This document shows, in pieces, positions 34,310 through 45,959 of a stretch of 64,000 bases of DNA. The position numbers and the translations under genes were made by a program. The DNA comes from Rheum nobile (taxonomy: Eukaryota > Streptophyta > Magnoliopsida > Caryophyllales > Polygonaceae): assembly GCA_027886185.1 (NCBI GenBank), contig WOAB01000528.1, positions 4,476,001 to 4,540,000 of the forward strand, written 5' to 3'. Within the stretch, counting starts at the first letter, position 1; each line of letters begins with the position of its first letter. The notes under the pieces are model-generated. The model was given only the letters and a program-made list of their open reading frames with translations, was not told the DNA's origin and did no database searches.

Positions 34310-35767
34310 TCAAGCACCCTCTTTAGTCATAGGCTTTAAACTCATTCCTCTTGATGATTTTACAACTTGATCTCGTGACAAACCTTTAGTAAACGGATCC
34401 GCTAGGTTGTCAGCCAATTTGATATAATCTATTGAGATTATACCATGCGAGAGTAGTTGTCTAATGGTTTTATGTCGTCTTCGTATATGACGTGACTTAC
34501 CATTATACAAACGACTCAGTGCCCGAGCTATAGCCGATTGACTATCACAGTGTACACCTACTGCTGGCACTGGTTTGTCCCACATTGGGATATCTTCCAA
34601 CAAGTTCTGAAGCCATTCAGCTTCCTCTGCTGCTTTGTCTAAAGCAATGAACTCAGACTCCATAGTGGATCTGGCCAATAGTGTTTGTTTGGAAGATTTC
34701 CATGATACTGCTGCACCACCAAGTGTAAACACATATCCACTTGTAGATTTTGAGTTTCTGGAATCTGATATCCAGTTTGCATCACTGTATCCTTCCAGAA
34801 CTGCTGGGTATTTATCATAGTGCAGCCCATAACTTTGAGTATAACGCAAGTAATTTAATACTCTAGTTATCCTTTTCCAGTGTTTGTGTCCTGGATTACT
34901 TGTGTAGCGACTCAGTACATTGACTGAGTGTGCCAAGTCAGGTCTTGTGCAATTGGTCAAGTACATGAGACTTCCAATCACACGTGCGTACTCCAACTGT
35001 AACACTGCATCCCCCGGGTTCTTAGTCAAATGAAGATGGGGGTCCACGAGACTCTTTGCAGTCCCGCTTGAGTAGTTCTCGAATCTCTCAAGTACTTTTT
35101 CAGCATAATGTGCTTGAGACAGGATAATTCCTTCAGAATGTCTAGTGATTTTAATCCCTAGTATGACATCTGCTAATCTCAAGTCTTTCATGTCGAACTT
35201 CCCACTAAGCATGTTCTTAGTGCGGTTGATCATGTCCTTATTGCTTCCAATAATGAGCATGTCATCTACGTACAAACACAACAAAATGTAACCATTTGGA
35301 GTGTCCTTGAAGTAGATGCATTTCTCACATTCATTGATGCTGAAGCCATTTGACATCATGACATTGTCAAATTTTTCATGCCACTGCTTTAGAGCTTGTT
35401 TGAGTCCATATAGAGACTTGACAAGTCTGCACACCTTGTGTTCATGTCCGGGAACAACATAACCCTCAGGTTGTTTCATATATATCTCCTCTTCTAATTC
35501 TCTATTTAGAAAGGCAGTTTTCACATCCATTTGATGGATTTAGAGGTTTCATAATGCAGCTATTGCTATTAGCATTCTGATTGAAGTTATTCTCGTAACT
35601 GGAGAATAAGTGTCAAAGAAATCCAAGCCCTCTTTTTGTCGGAATCCTTGCACCACAAGCCTCGCCTTGTGCTTATCTACTGAGCCATCGGTTTTCAATT
35701 TGGTTTTGAAAATCCATTTGCATCCAAGTGCTTTATACCCTTGTGGCAAATCAACTATAACTCCCAT
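34310..35767 (-). pseudogene. Copia reverse transcriptase and RNase H
   Basis: RT begins in the 35767-35549 frame (GCKWIFKTKLKTDGSVDKHK, then ARLVVQGFRQKEGLDFFDTY), is interrupted by a stop after LIAIAAL at 35549-35551, and continues for 406 codons with MDVKTAFLNRELEEEIYMKQ and the intact catalytic box YVDDM. RNase H follows: YSDANWISDSRNSKSTSGYV, TMESEFIAL, HCDSQSAIA and the terminal KLADNLADPFTKGLSRD. The 406-codon block is otherwise intact. It copies element RNA to DNA; here the stop separates RT into two pieces. Confidence 0.9.
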
Positions 35768-36426
35768 GTATGATTTTGCATAATGGAGTCGATTTCGCTT
35801 TTAACTGCTTCCTTCCATGAAGGTGCATCAGGCGTAGACATGGCTTCTTTGAAAGTTCTAGGCTCATTCTCCAAAAGAAAGGCCGTGATGAACTCATGCC
35901 CAAAGGTTCTTTCCTTTCGAGCTCTTTTGCTTCGTCTAGGTTCAGCTTCTGTTTCCTTTCTTGCTCTTTTGCTTTGTCTAGGTTCATCTTCTGTTTCATT
36001 TACAGAAGTGCTTGCTTCACTTTGTTCACGAGTTCGTTTCGGATGTTCTTTATCCTTGCACGGAAACACGTTTTCAAAGAAGGACGCATTCCTTGATTCC
36101 ATTATTGTACTTACATGTATATCTGGTATATCAGATTTATGTACCAGAAACCGATAAGCACTACTGTTATGTGCATATCCTATGAAAATACAATCAACGG
36201 TTTTAGGTCCAATTGTGACCTTCTTAGGAGGTGGTACTGCAACTTTTGCAAGGCACCCCCACACTTTGAGGTATTTGTACGATGGTACGTTTCCTTTCCA
36301 AAGTTCGTATGGCGTCTTGCCAGTAACCTTATGCGGTATCTTGTTGAGGATATAATTGGTTGTAAGCAGCGCTTCCCCCCACATGTTCTGGGGTAACCCA
36401 GATTCCTGCAACATTGCATTCATCAT
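35755..36426 (-). pseudogene. Copia integrase C-terminal half and linker to RT
   Basis: Frame begins MMNAMLQESGLPQNMWGEAL, the post-core region of copia integrase, continues with GKTPYELWKGNVPSYKYLKV and FIGYAHNSSAYRFL, and then a charged linker with a doubled module (QSKRARKETEAEPRRSKRAR). It overlaps the RT frame at 35755-35767, so a frameshift lies there. The stretch 36427-36540 to the integrase core is out of frame. Confidence 0.85.
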
Positions 36427-36526
36427 CTCTTTCAGAGTTCGGTTCTTTCATTCCGCAACTCCGTTAGATTCCGGTGAGTAGGGAGCAATTGTTTGATGAA
36501 TAATCCCGTGTTCTCTACAGAACGCG

Positions 36527-37414
36527 TTAAAAAGGTTCATCATACTCGCCTCCTCTATCACTAAGTTGGTTTTCAATTTCCAAATTGTATTCCTTGAATT
36601 TTTCCAAGGCTTCATCCTTGCGTCTTAGCAAGTATACATAACAATATTTTGTGCAATCATCGATAAAGGTCACGAAATACTTTTTACCGCCTCTAGTGTG
36701 CACAAATTTTAAATCACACAAATCTGTGTGTATTAAACCTAGATGTTCGGTTGTTCTCTCTACACGTGGGGATGGCGTTGTTGTGAGTTTGGCCTGTACG
36801 CAGACTTCACATTTGTCTTTACTTGATTTGCATTTTGGAATCAGGTTCATGTTCATTAGTCTTTGAATAGACTTGTTATTCACATGCCCTAACCGTTCAT
36901 GCCAAATATTAAAAGACTCAATGACATAAGCAATATGATTATTCTTATTCATTGAAACATTGGATACAATAGAGTTTGGGATGACTGTCATTACATTCAG
37001 TTTAACCAGTCCATCCTTTACATAACCCTTGCCCAAATACACCACATTCTTAGAAAGAACTAGCTTGTCAGACACGAACTTCACAGCGAAGCCGTTCTTG
37101 CTCAACAAAGTGTCGGAGATCAGATTATTCCGTATATCTGGCACATGCATGACATTGGTGAGACTCAGCTCCTTCTCGAAAGTTAGCTTCAACACCACTT
37201 TGTCGTGACCATCGACCTTGGATGTGAACGAGTTCCCCATAAGTAGATGCTCGTCACTCTTGCTCTTCAGATAAGTGGTAAACATTCCCTTATCAGAGCA
37301 AATATGTCTGGTAGCACTTGTATCGTACCACCATTCCATTGGGTTGTCTCCAACCATGTTGACTTCGGACGTCATAGCACACAGACCTATATCCGTGAGC
37401 CTGCCTTCAGTCAT
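36527..37414 (-). pseudogene. Copia protease, zinc-binding and integrase core
   Basis: Protease motif WWYDTSATRHICSDKGMF: the usual D-S/T-G triad reads DTS, a Gly-to-Ser change. The gag-pre-integrase HHCC region is present (WHERLGHVN, CEVCVQAK), then the integrase core HTDLCDLKFVHTRGGKKYFV and FIDDCTKYCYVYLL. Near the end NQLSDRGGEYDEPF lacks a few codons usual before SDRGGEY and the frame is then lost. The ORF starts at 37414 in a frame different from gag's. Confidence 0.85.
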
Positions 37415-38115
37415 GTTGACTTGGGATTTCCCTTGTCATTACGCGGATCAGCCTTGCTACGACATTCGTCAGCTTTGTGACCCATTTTACCACACTTGTG
37501 GCATTTTCCACTGAACTTCTTAGCTCGTTGCTTATTGAAGTTGTTGGAGCCTTGGGGTTGAAAATTTCTTTTCTTCCCCTTGTCCTTATTCTTGGCCAAG
37601 TTGGCCTTCGGGTTCAGTACCTGACCACCATCTGCTTTGTGGTTAGTTGACTCAATCCGCAGCCTGACAATCAAGTCTTCAACAGTCATAGCCTTTCGCT
37701 TGTGCTTTAGATAGCTCTTGAAATCATTCCATCCTGGAGGGAGTTTCTCTATGAAAGAAGCTACCTGTAACGTCTCATAGATCGACATTCCTTCCGCAAT
37801 AATCTCATGCGTAAGCAATGGCAGCTCTTCAACTTGTTCCATGATGGGCTTGGAGTCCACCATTTTGAAGTCCATAAATTTTGCCACTGCGAACTTCTTA
37901 GAGCCTGCGTACTCAGACTTGTAATTCTTTCCAAGGCAATTCAGTATTCCTTAGAAGTCTTGATCTCGTTGTACCATTGTACAGTGGATCTATCAGACGG
38001 CTTTGAACCCAACCTTTGCACAGACAGTCCCCATGAGTCCAGGCCTCAACGCTGGCTAGGGAGAAAATATATGTATTCTGAGGCAAAAACACATGCTTAT
38101 CCTCTTCCATAAACT
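37411..38115 (-). pseudogene. Copia gag with CCHC zinc knuckle (frameshifted)
   Basis: The downstream part (37887-37411) reads AKFMDFKMVDSKPIMEQVEE, then FIEKLPPGWNDFKSYLKHKR and the knuckle CHKCGKMGHKADEC. The upstream part (38110-37913) has WTHGDCLCKGWVQSRLIDPL in another frame, and the joining segment around 37900-37980 (ALEKNYKSEYAGSKKF-like) needs at least one shift. Gag forms the particle that packages element RNA. Confidence 0.85.
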
Positions 38116-38805
38116 TTTCTAGTCTGATAGGCTGTCGGTTTGGACAATCTGATTAACAGCGTTTCCGAACCTCATGACTGGCAAATTCACTGATGGCAGA
38201 CCACTCCCAGACTAAATCCGGGGTGTTGACTCAACACGATTTCCAATACCGGCTCCAACACGAGCACCAAAACCAGAATTAGCATTCTCAGTTTGGTTAA
38301 TCATACATCTCATAAATTTATAGAAATTAAACCAGATTTAGTATGATTGCAACAACAATTTCAATGAGCAAATTCTCAAACGAAGCAATTTAAACAATAA
38401 ATTGCAGTTTCATACGTATATATGATATTTATTTATTTCTTTTGCCAGATCTGTTAAACAGAACATATTCAGCAGAATATATTCACGAATCATCATTAGC
38501 AAACAAATCATCATGCAACAAATTAATTAAGATGCAGATTTAAGCCACGAACAGCAAAAAAAAATCTACGAGCAGCAGAATAAATCACGAATCAGCAGAA
38601 CAATTCACGAACAGTAGAATAATCCAACAGATTCACGAATGCAGCAAATTAATTCGGAACAGGAAATTAATTTAGAACAACAAATGAAATCGAAACAGCA
38701 AAATAATTCAGGAAATAGAACCTGTTCATTGTAAACTTCAGGAAAACCATATTCGTTAGTCCGTATAATTAGTCAAACGAAGCGAAAATTTTTCAGAATT
38801 AAGAT

Positions 38806-39756
38806 TGTAGGAACGCAATTTGAAACACGAACGAAATTAAACTGCAATCAAACAAGCGCACAAAAAATTACAATCGAATGAACGAAATTTTACCGAACAA
38901 CGATCGGATGCAGAGTCGAGATTAGATCTCTCTCCTTAATTCTGAAAACGTCCCGTATTGCGACGGTTCTTCGACGTTCCGAATCCCAGGATACAACTGT
39001 AAGATGACTTCTGATTTGCGCAACCAAACCCCAGAAGGCTACGAACCAACTCTGTGTAGTACTCTCAGACTCGATATTTTCGAAAATCAGAGAAGAGGGA
39101 GGAAGATTGTTGTTTTTTCGAATGAGAAGCTGACAACTCCTTTTCAAGAGCTTTGGAAGGCCTTTATGGAAGATAACATTACAGATCTGCTTCTGAATGT
39201 TACAGATATGCTGACATAATGGAGGACGTTACGAACCCAGATCCGAACGTTACAGATCTGATTCTAACGTTACAAACTGTAAGCTGGGTCAAAGCCCACT
39301 AGTGGGCCTTTTGGATCGGCCCAAAAAGATAGGGCGTTGGCTGGCCAGCCCAAGCCGATCCAACCCGGCCCGACCCGACGCGACTCGGCTCGGCTCGACG
39401 CGCGTGTGGGCTTGATGATCTAGGTCCTCTCCCCATTGAAAATGGGTAATGACCCAAGGCCACAACCTTGAGTCCATTTCTCCATTATATATGGTGGTAT
39501 TTCTACCTCCAAATTTCCAATGTGGGACACATTTTGTTCCCAACATTTTCCTCAAGTCTTGCACTTCATGCAAGTTACTTTGGGTCTCCATTTCTCATTC
39601 AAACGGAAATCATTTTTATCGTATGAGTACACTACGAGAATGTGCTCGCGTAGAAGAAGCCAATGCTTCCACTTTCCGGTATTGACAATGGCCGGAGCCC
39701 ACCGGAATTGTGCCCGGAAAAGTGCCCGGCGCCACATGTTAAAATGAGTTCCAACA
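38806..39756 (-). repeat. 5' LTR of the copia element
   Basis: 951 bp, nearly identical to the LTR at 32778. The sequence just inside (minus strand ATCTTAATTCTGAAAAATTT) does not match the usual initiator-Met primer site TGGTATCAGAGC, so the priming tRNA is unclear. Confidence 0.9.
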
Positions 39757-40056
39757 GTAATACGGTTAGATAGATTCTTCTCATGCGTCACAATACTTTA
39801 AGATTAGGGTGTGGATTATCCTAAACACTAATTAAAAAATGTACTGGTTTTGATAGGGCAAAGAGATCGTGGGGCATACACTTGGCGTCATCTCCCTAAT
39901 ATTTACTCCATACATTTCTTATTATTTGTCATTTAGACTAAAAACACAATAAACACGACAATACTTTAATTTATATTTATTTTCTCTATAGAATAATTGA
40001 TATGGACAATTATTTTTGGTTACTTCCCATCACAACCAATAAGATTGAAGATTAGT

Positions 40057-42141
40057 CGGGACTTAGAGAGAATGACTTTTTCTTCTCTCTAAAAACCCCC
40101 AAATCCATCATCTTAGAAACAACCCCTACCATCAACAACCATCAACACCAAAGGCAAACCACCATCATAATCATCAAAACCTTACCCAACAAAAGGGATA
40201 ACTTCCACTAACCACAACCAACAACAAGAACAACAAACAACAATTGCACACCAAAACATCTATACACCCATTGTTTTTACCTCTCTTGTAAGAGTTGGAT
40301 CTGGAAAAAAAACTTTATCAAACCCCTTTTTTTTTTTTTTTTTTTTTTGCGCTGAGGGGAAAAACTTGTTGAGTCATTCAGATGGCATGAATCAAAACCA
40401 TGTACATATCAAATGGGTAATTCACACCCAACAAAAGGGATAATCCCCTCTAATCACCACAACCAACATAAGGAACAACAAAAAGGGTTATCCCCCACTC
40501 AACCAAAGAAGCGTACCTTCTTTAACAACAACAATAAAAAATCTGGGAAATCCCCAACACCTAACCATCGAAATTATCAACCATTGATGGATAACCCCAA
40601 GATCAACAACAATAACAACAACAACAACAAAAACCAAAACGAGCATGAAAAGCATATGAACTTGAGTAGTCTGGCCATGGGAAGGAGACTTCAAAGTGGA
40701 ATGAAAGAAGGAAAGGCATATCAACACGATCGTCAATACCTTTCTTCTTGCTCAATCAGTTTATACCCAAGAGGAATTTAAAGCAACCAAGAATTGCAAG
40801 CAAATCTGGGTTTAAAACCAGAAAAAAGAGAACCCCTATAAAAATTTACAACCCGTTTGAATCACATTGGACTGAACTGTTGCAGATTACAATTCAAACA
40901 ACGATAATACCAGCAATAAGATCCAAGAATTAAATTCCCTAAAAAATCTATCTTCTTCTTCCTCATGCTTGAGAAAGAAGGCTAGTTACTCTCCTAAGAA
41001 CTACGAACTCCAGATTGGATAAGTGGGTTTTTTGCCCCAATCTTACCAGATCTGCCCCAATCGAACCAGATCCGCCTCCAAGATCTAACCGAGCAAAAAT
41101 CCCCAAACGAAACTTTATGGTCGCCTCCACTCGAACCGCATCTCCGGTCTTGGAGCCGCCTCCACTCGAACCGCATCTCCGGTCTTGGAGCCACCTCCAC
41201 TCGAACCTCCTGCTTACCGCCCCAATTTCCGCCGGACCACCACGTTGATATTCTGGGCGAGCATGCGTAGCAAGCCAGATTGGGGCATAGACCTTGATTA
41301 AAGGAGATTGAGCATCTTCAAGTTCTTGAGCCCGTCAATTTAACCCAAAAACCCCAAATCACTTTCCCAGATCTTCTTTTTTCCTGAGCTTGTTGTGCAA
41401 GTCTTGGGAAGAGAAGGGGAATTTAATTTATTTTTAAAAAAAAAAGAGAAAAGAAAAAGAAACAAACAAGACCAAAAGTGCCTATTCTCTACACCAAAGG
41501 TTGGAAATACTAAAAATAAAACATATCAAACCAGTAGAATAACAAACTAGCAGTAAACCAAACAAAGGCTTCTTTATTACAACAAGGACTTCTTCATATT
41601 TTAGCAATCATCAATCGTCAACCAATTTCTGGGTATCACCATACACCAATCCTATCTTTCGTGATAGTTCATCAAGATCAAATTGATGAATTCAATCTCA
41701 TCAATTTTCACCCTTGTTGACCCCTTTGTTTTCTGTTTTGTTCAAGTATGGGTGGCAAAATTCTCATGGCCATATTGGAATATATCTTCGGTTCTTGCTG
41801 AGCCGCCGGTCGTGGTCGTGTCTGTGGCTGAATGAAGACCCCTCTCGAACGAGGGCAACGTCATGGTTGAGGCTCCTGAAGATCCTTCATCTAGGTGAAG
41901 GCAACGTCAAGGCAGCCCGTTCAGCACTTCCGTCCTGTTTGGCCCTTTATCGGTGGCACCCTTGAGTCTCCTGACTCATTGTCTGCCTTAGATTGTTTTG
42001 TTCCTTTCTGCTTCATTGTAATTTTCATGCTTGTCTTTGGCTCTGTCTGTTCGATTTGTACTGACGCCGATTCTATCGGCCTCTCGAGCTATCCGATGTT
42101 GTTATGTCGGGTACCTTGAAATCTTTCCTCATCAAAAAAAA
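40057..42141 (+). mobile_element. Non-autonomous LINE-derived retroelement with 19-bp target duplication
   Basis: AATAAGATTGAAGATTAGT stands at 40038-40056 and again at 42142-42160; the right copy follows TCATC plus an A-run, the tail seen in other LINE/SINE copies here. The 2.08-kb body starts CGGGACTTAGAGAGAATGAC, looks like a LINE 5' leader, has a Pro/Asn-rich ORF, a T-run of 22 (40327-40348), a 36-bp repeat (about 41135-41205) and a 3' part ending TCGGGTACCTTGAAATC. No endonuclease or RT is present, so it must borrow a LINE's machinery or be an internally deleted LINE. Confidence 0.8.
40413..40781 (+). CDS. Asn-rich hypothetical ORF in the LINE-derived element
   Basis: 122 codons from ATG (MGNSHPTKGIIPSNHHNQHK) with Lys/Pro/Asn-rich composition, including a run of eight Asn near residue 70 and a NNNNKK cluster. 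No domain is recognised. It could be the start of a diverged ORF1, or a chance frame through ACA/AAC-rich DNA. A single frame without homologue support, so treat it as hypothetical. Confidence 0.25.
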   Translation: MGNSHPTKGIIPSNHHNQHKEQQKGLSPTQPKKRTFFNNNNKKSGKSPTPNHRNYQPLMDNPKINNNNNNNNKNQNEHEKHMNLSSLAMGRRLQSGMKEGKAYQHDRQYLSSCSISLYPRGI

Positions 42142-42334
42142 AATAAGATTGAAGATTAGTTCAACATATGTAAATTTCCAATACTCTTTTTCTCATTTTC
42201 AATGTACTTTGAAAAGAAAAATATTAATAGAATCTTAATTTTTTGTATAGATATCAAAAAAGACCAAGACGACAAAACAAATAAAAAGAATTATCCCAAT
42301 ATACTAACCTGAAGGAAAAGGGTAATATATAAGA

Positions 42335-42858
42335 TGGACGAAACCTGAAGTAAATAAGTACAAACTAAATACGGATGGATCAAAATTGACCCAAGAAAAT
42401 GCAACATATGGTTATATCATCCGAGACCACCTAGACTAACCAACCTTCATGGCCAATGGTGCCCTAGGGAATATCTCTGCAATACTAGCAGAAGTTATTT
42501 CAATGCGACTAGGCATTCAAAAAACTATATATCCAGCTAGGGATCTCAGATTTTGAGATTGAAGGCGATAACATCTGACTTTTTAATGCCACTAATGACA
42601 AATGGCACTGCCCATGGGAAATTGAACTCATTGGATCAGATATACTCATCGAATTACGACATTTCTCTACTTGTCGCATTTCCCATATTTTTAGGGAGAT
42701 TAATATTGTGGCTGACTTTATTGTTAAACTTTACCGCAGATATATCTCACCCGATATTGCAGCCAATCCAGATCTCGTTGATCTCATCTGCAATGATGCT
42801 ATAGGGCGGCATGCCTCGTGGTAGAGGAGCCCCCCTAATTCCTTTCCTTATCAAAAAA
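42335..42858 (+). pseudogene. 5'-truncated LINE tail with RNase H remnant
   Basis: Frames read YKLNTDGSKLTQENATYGYI, ILAEVISMRLGIQKT, then WHCPWEIELIGSDILIELRH and HIFREINIVADFIVKLYRRY up to CNDAIGRHASW. These are the RNase H landmarks of the other LINEs here. Stops and a frameshift break it (near 42438 and 42555). The tail CCTTTCCTTATCAAAAAAA ends at about 42858. Confidence 0.75.
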
Positions 42859-42907
42859 ATTGAAACATTGACTTACCTCCCAAATGACAAATATAATGAA
42901 ATAGAGT

Positions 42908-43675
42908 GAGTAATTGAGAAGCGTAACCCAAACAACAAATTATCTTCCCCGCTATCTCACATCTCACACTCACTTTCTTCACAACTAGCTATTCACAACT
43001 GCTCATGCTGAAAATAATATGTTTAATAAAGCACATTAATGAATATATACTTTATGTAAAAACAACTTTCAATTAAAAATTAAAAAAATTCCGTAATTTA
43101 TACTTTATCACATGGTATATTTTAATAATTTATTATATTAGATTTTGTATGCTATTGTTCTGGTATAAAATTTGTATATTTAATAGTTTTAATCATATTA
43201 AAACCATTTTTTTTTATTAAAACCGTATTTAGTATGAAAACTACACTAGTTAGGATACCAGTTAGGATGAAAGGCCAGGAAATTATGAAACCCATGCCAG
43301 TTTGGTAGTCCATACATATAGAATAGGTATGAGAATGTCCAAGTGATAATATATGCTCATGTGTTACTTGTAGAGTACATAAAAAGGAATATAATTTCAA
43401 TATTAAACCTCTTATATATATTTTAATATATGAAACTATTAGTTTTTGAACCCAAATGGTTGATGTTTAGTATAGGGTTATAAGTTGTAACTATATTGAC
43501 AATACAAGTGGGACCCTTGGTGGAGGTTTTCGTAACCGATGCAAAACTATGCATAATCATACAATATGTCATAACCGTAGAAAAACAATGGAGAAGCTAT
43601 ATGAGCGCGTTATTTTAGTTTTTTGCATGTATTTTCGTGTGTTAGATGAATGTATGTGTTTTCATTAGGCAGAAC
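42908..43675. other. AT-rich intergenic stretch, no gene seen
   Basis: Only short chance ORFs; A- and T-runs at 43080-43110 and 43205-43215. No terminal repeats recognised. Confidence 0.4.
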
Positions 43676-44195
43676 CTATTTGCACCGGGTGACACGCGTC
43701 GGCTGGCGTGCGGCAGCGGATGTCGTGCGGCGGTGGATGCCGGTGGTGGGTGTCGGAGGTGGCCGGTGGTGGATCGATCGAGTCGTACAAATTTTCGGGT
43801 TGAGTTCGGGTCAGGTTTAAGTCGAGTTGGGTTCTTCTTCGATATTTAAAAAATATTAAATTTTAAAATTATATCGAGTCTTAAAAAATATCGAGTCAGG
43901 TTCGGGTCGAGTCGGGTTCTTAAAATTCACCGAAAAATTGTGATTGAAATCCACCGAAAGTAATTCATTCACGAACGCAACAATAATTCTGATTGAAATC
44001 CACCGAATATTCTACCCTAAACCCATCACCGACGTCCATTTACAGCGAGATCGTCCATCACCGGCGAGATCGAACTCCCGGTACCACCACCGCGCAGCGG
44101 CGCCAGATCGAACTCCCTCTACGCGGCGCCCAGGACACCCGTCGCCGGACCCACTGCCGGCACCTACTGCCGCGCGCCTGACACGGTGCAAATAG
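43676..44195. mobile_element. Small element with inverted ends CTATTTGCACCG
   Basis: CTATTTGCACCGGGTGACAC at the left pairs with CTATTTGCACCGTGTCAGG (reverse complement of the right end), followed by CGCG in both. The interior holds a GC-rich CGG-repeat zone (43720-43790), two TGATTGAAATCCACCGAA copies (about 43941 and 43992) and a second GC-rich zone. No transposase and no clear target duplication. Confidence 0.4.
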
Positions 44196-44207
44196 CACCG
44201 TGTCAGG
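44177..44207. repeat. Perfect 13-bp-arm palindrome
   Basis: CCTGACACGGTGC, loop AAATA, GCACCGTGTCAGG. It overlaps the right end of the element above and could form a stable hairpin. Confidence 0.8.
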
Positions 44208-45021
44208 GTGGAAGTAGCCAACCCGTTCCATTAGGCGCACAAATATTTTATGATAAAAGTATTTGATTTTTTTACGCCATTTGCTGGTATACGTCAAACG
44301 CAATATGTATGAATTAATTTTGGAACCAAAATCAATCAAGCGTTAGAGTAAACTTTAAACCAATTAAAATGGAACAATTTGTAATACAGTTTTAAATTTA
44401 TTTTATTTAAGCTCGTTAAGACCTAGATTATTTTAAAATTAATCGACTGTCAATAAACCAAGAACTCCATACATATTGCAACTTTTTTTACACTGGTGCG
44501 TGCGGTTTAACGTACACCACCAGATATTTTCTTAGTATAACATTTGTGTGGCGGATGGAGGTGTACGTCTTCATTCAACGCACCAGAGTACAACAAAAAA
44601 CTAAATCAACCCTTGCATATAACATCAACCAAAAATAATGGAAATGAGAAATTGGAGGAAGAAGAGGGACAAGAACAGGTTTACACCTGGTGTATAAGGA
44701 ATTTTTTACACTTTTTTTTCTTAAGCAATAGGAAACTGGCAGATAGTGATCAGTTAAAAGTAAAAGAATTTTGTCCGAGATTTTGTAGAGAGTTAGAAAT
44801 AAAGTTTGACTGAAATTATAGATTTGACCCAAATTTTCCAATTTGACCCAAATTTTTCAATTTGACCCAAATTTCGAATTTGAAATTTGACCCAAAATAA
44901 AAAATGAAACAGACGTGGAGGAAGGGAATCAGCGAATCGCCGGAGAAGGAGAATAGTTGAGGAAGGCCAACGGGTGGTGCCTGGTGGCTTCGACCGGTTC
45001 TGCAAGCCGATTGCAGCCAAA

Positions 45022-45310
45022 TCGTCGGGGAAGGAGAGAGGAAGGTCGGTAGTTCTGCGAGTCGCCGGAGAAGGAGAGAGGAAGATCGGGTGGTGACTGG
45101 TCGGTTCTGCGAGTCGAGGAAGAAGACCGACCGTCGTCGGGGGAAGAAGAGAGGAAGGCCGGTGGTTCTGCGAGTCGCCGGAGAAGGAGAGAGGAAGATC
45201 GGGTGGTGACTAGTCGGTTATGCGAGTCAAGGAAGAAGACCAACGGTCGTCGGGGAAGGAGAGAGGAAGACCGGTGGTTCTTCGAGTCGTCGGAGGAGAG
45301 AGGAAGACCT
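45022..45310. repeat. 112-113-bp tandem repeat, about 2.5 copies
   Basis: TCGTCGGGGAAGGAGAGAGG starts units near 45022, 45134 and 45247. Each carries GCGAGTCGCCGGAGAAGGAG and AGATCGGGTGGTGACT blocks. The minus strand is open across it (45243-44929) with Ser/Pro/Arg-rich codons; this is likely a by-product of the repeat. The surrounding 44480-45960 contains inverted GGTGTACGT/ACGTACACC words and no known gene. Confidence 0.7.
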
Positions 45311-45959
45311 TGTTGGGTTTTAAGTACTTTATTTCCTGACCGATCATCTTCATCCTCTGGTTAGAGAAACCAGACCTCACCATTTTCATCATCTGGTTAG
45401 AGAAACCACCTCTCTCCGATCGCCACCAGCTCCTCCATCTTCATCGTCTTTGCCGCGGACCATCATACACCTAGCCAATTTTGGGATTTTTTTTGCATCT
45501 CTTCTTTGAAGATCAAAATGTAGATCTGAAAAAAGTATGATTCTAATCCACCTCACTCTGTCTGCCGTTGGCTCCTCCTCTTCGACTTCCGTCACCACCC
45601 ACCTTCAAATCTTGCCAATTACTGAATTTGTTTAGTTCAACGATGAAAATAAGATCTGGAAAAATTGGTTGAAAATTATAAACGAAGAATAAGGCGGTGG
45701 TTTAGTGTGTCTATTGGCTCTTCTGGATCCGGGGAAGGAGAGAGGAAATTTGACCGGCGGCTATCCCTGATTAAGTCTCGGAAAGTCGAAACATCAAAGG
45801 GGGAAATGTGTAAAGGAATCCTTTCCCGCCCATTTTCAGATGTTACCGCTCGATCCCGCCTAAAGCAATAAATGTGTAAAGAAATTTGTTGTCACCCGGC
45901 AAAAGTGTAGAAGATTCTCTTCTCGACCTGGTGTAGACGTACTAAAGTCCGAAGAAGAG

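Larger units (their letters stand above)
32778..39756 (-). mobile_element. Near-complete Ty1/copia retrotransposon (Tork-like)
   Basis: Two LTRs bracket gag, protease, integrase, RT and RNase H on the minus strand, in copia order. GTAAT flanks both ends (32773-32777 and 39757-39761). The gag with CHKCGKMGHKADEC and the RT with CLYVDDMLIIGSN resemble the Tork group. The LTRs differ by roughly 25 substitutions and two short indels by eye (about 97 percent identity), so the insertion is fairly young, yet the internal frames already carry several breaks. Confidence 0.92.
39904..42907. mobile_element. MITE split by two later retroelement insertions
   Basis: Left end TTACTCCATACATTTCTTAT, then TATTTGTCATTT (39902-39935); the reverse complement of the right end (42870-42907) TTACTCACTCTATTTCATTA, then TATTTGTCATTT. 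These Stowaway-type ends are 3 kb apart, but removing the LINE-derived elements at 40057-42141 and about 42330-42858 leaves a MITE of roughly 370 bp. Confidence 0.55.
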
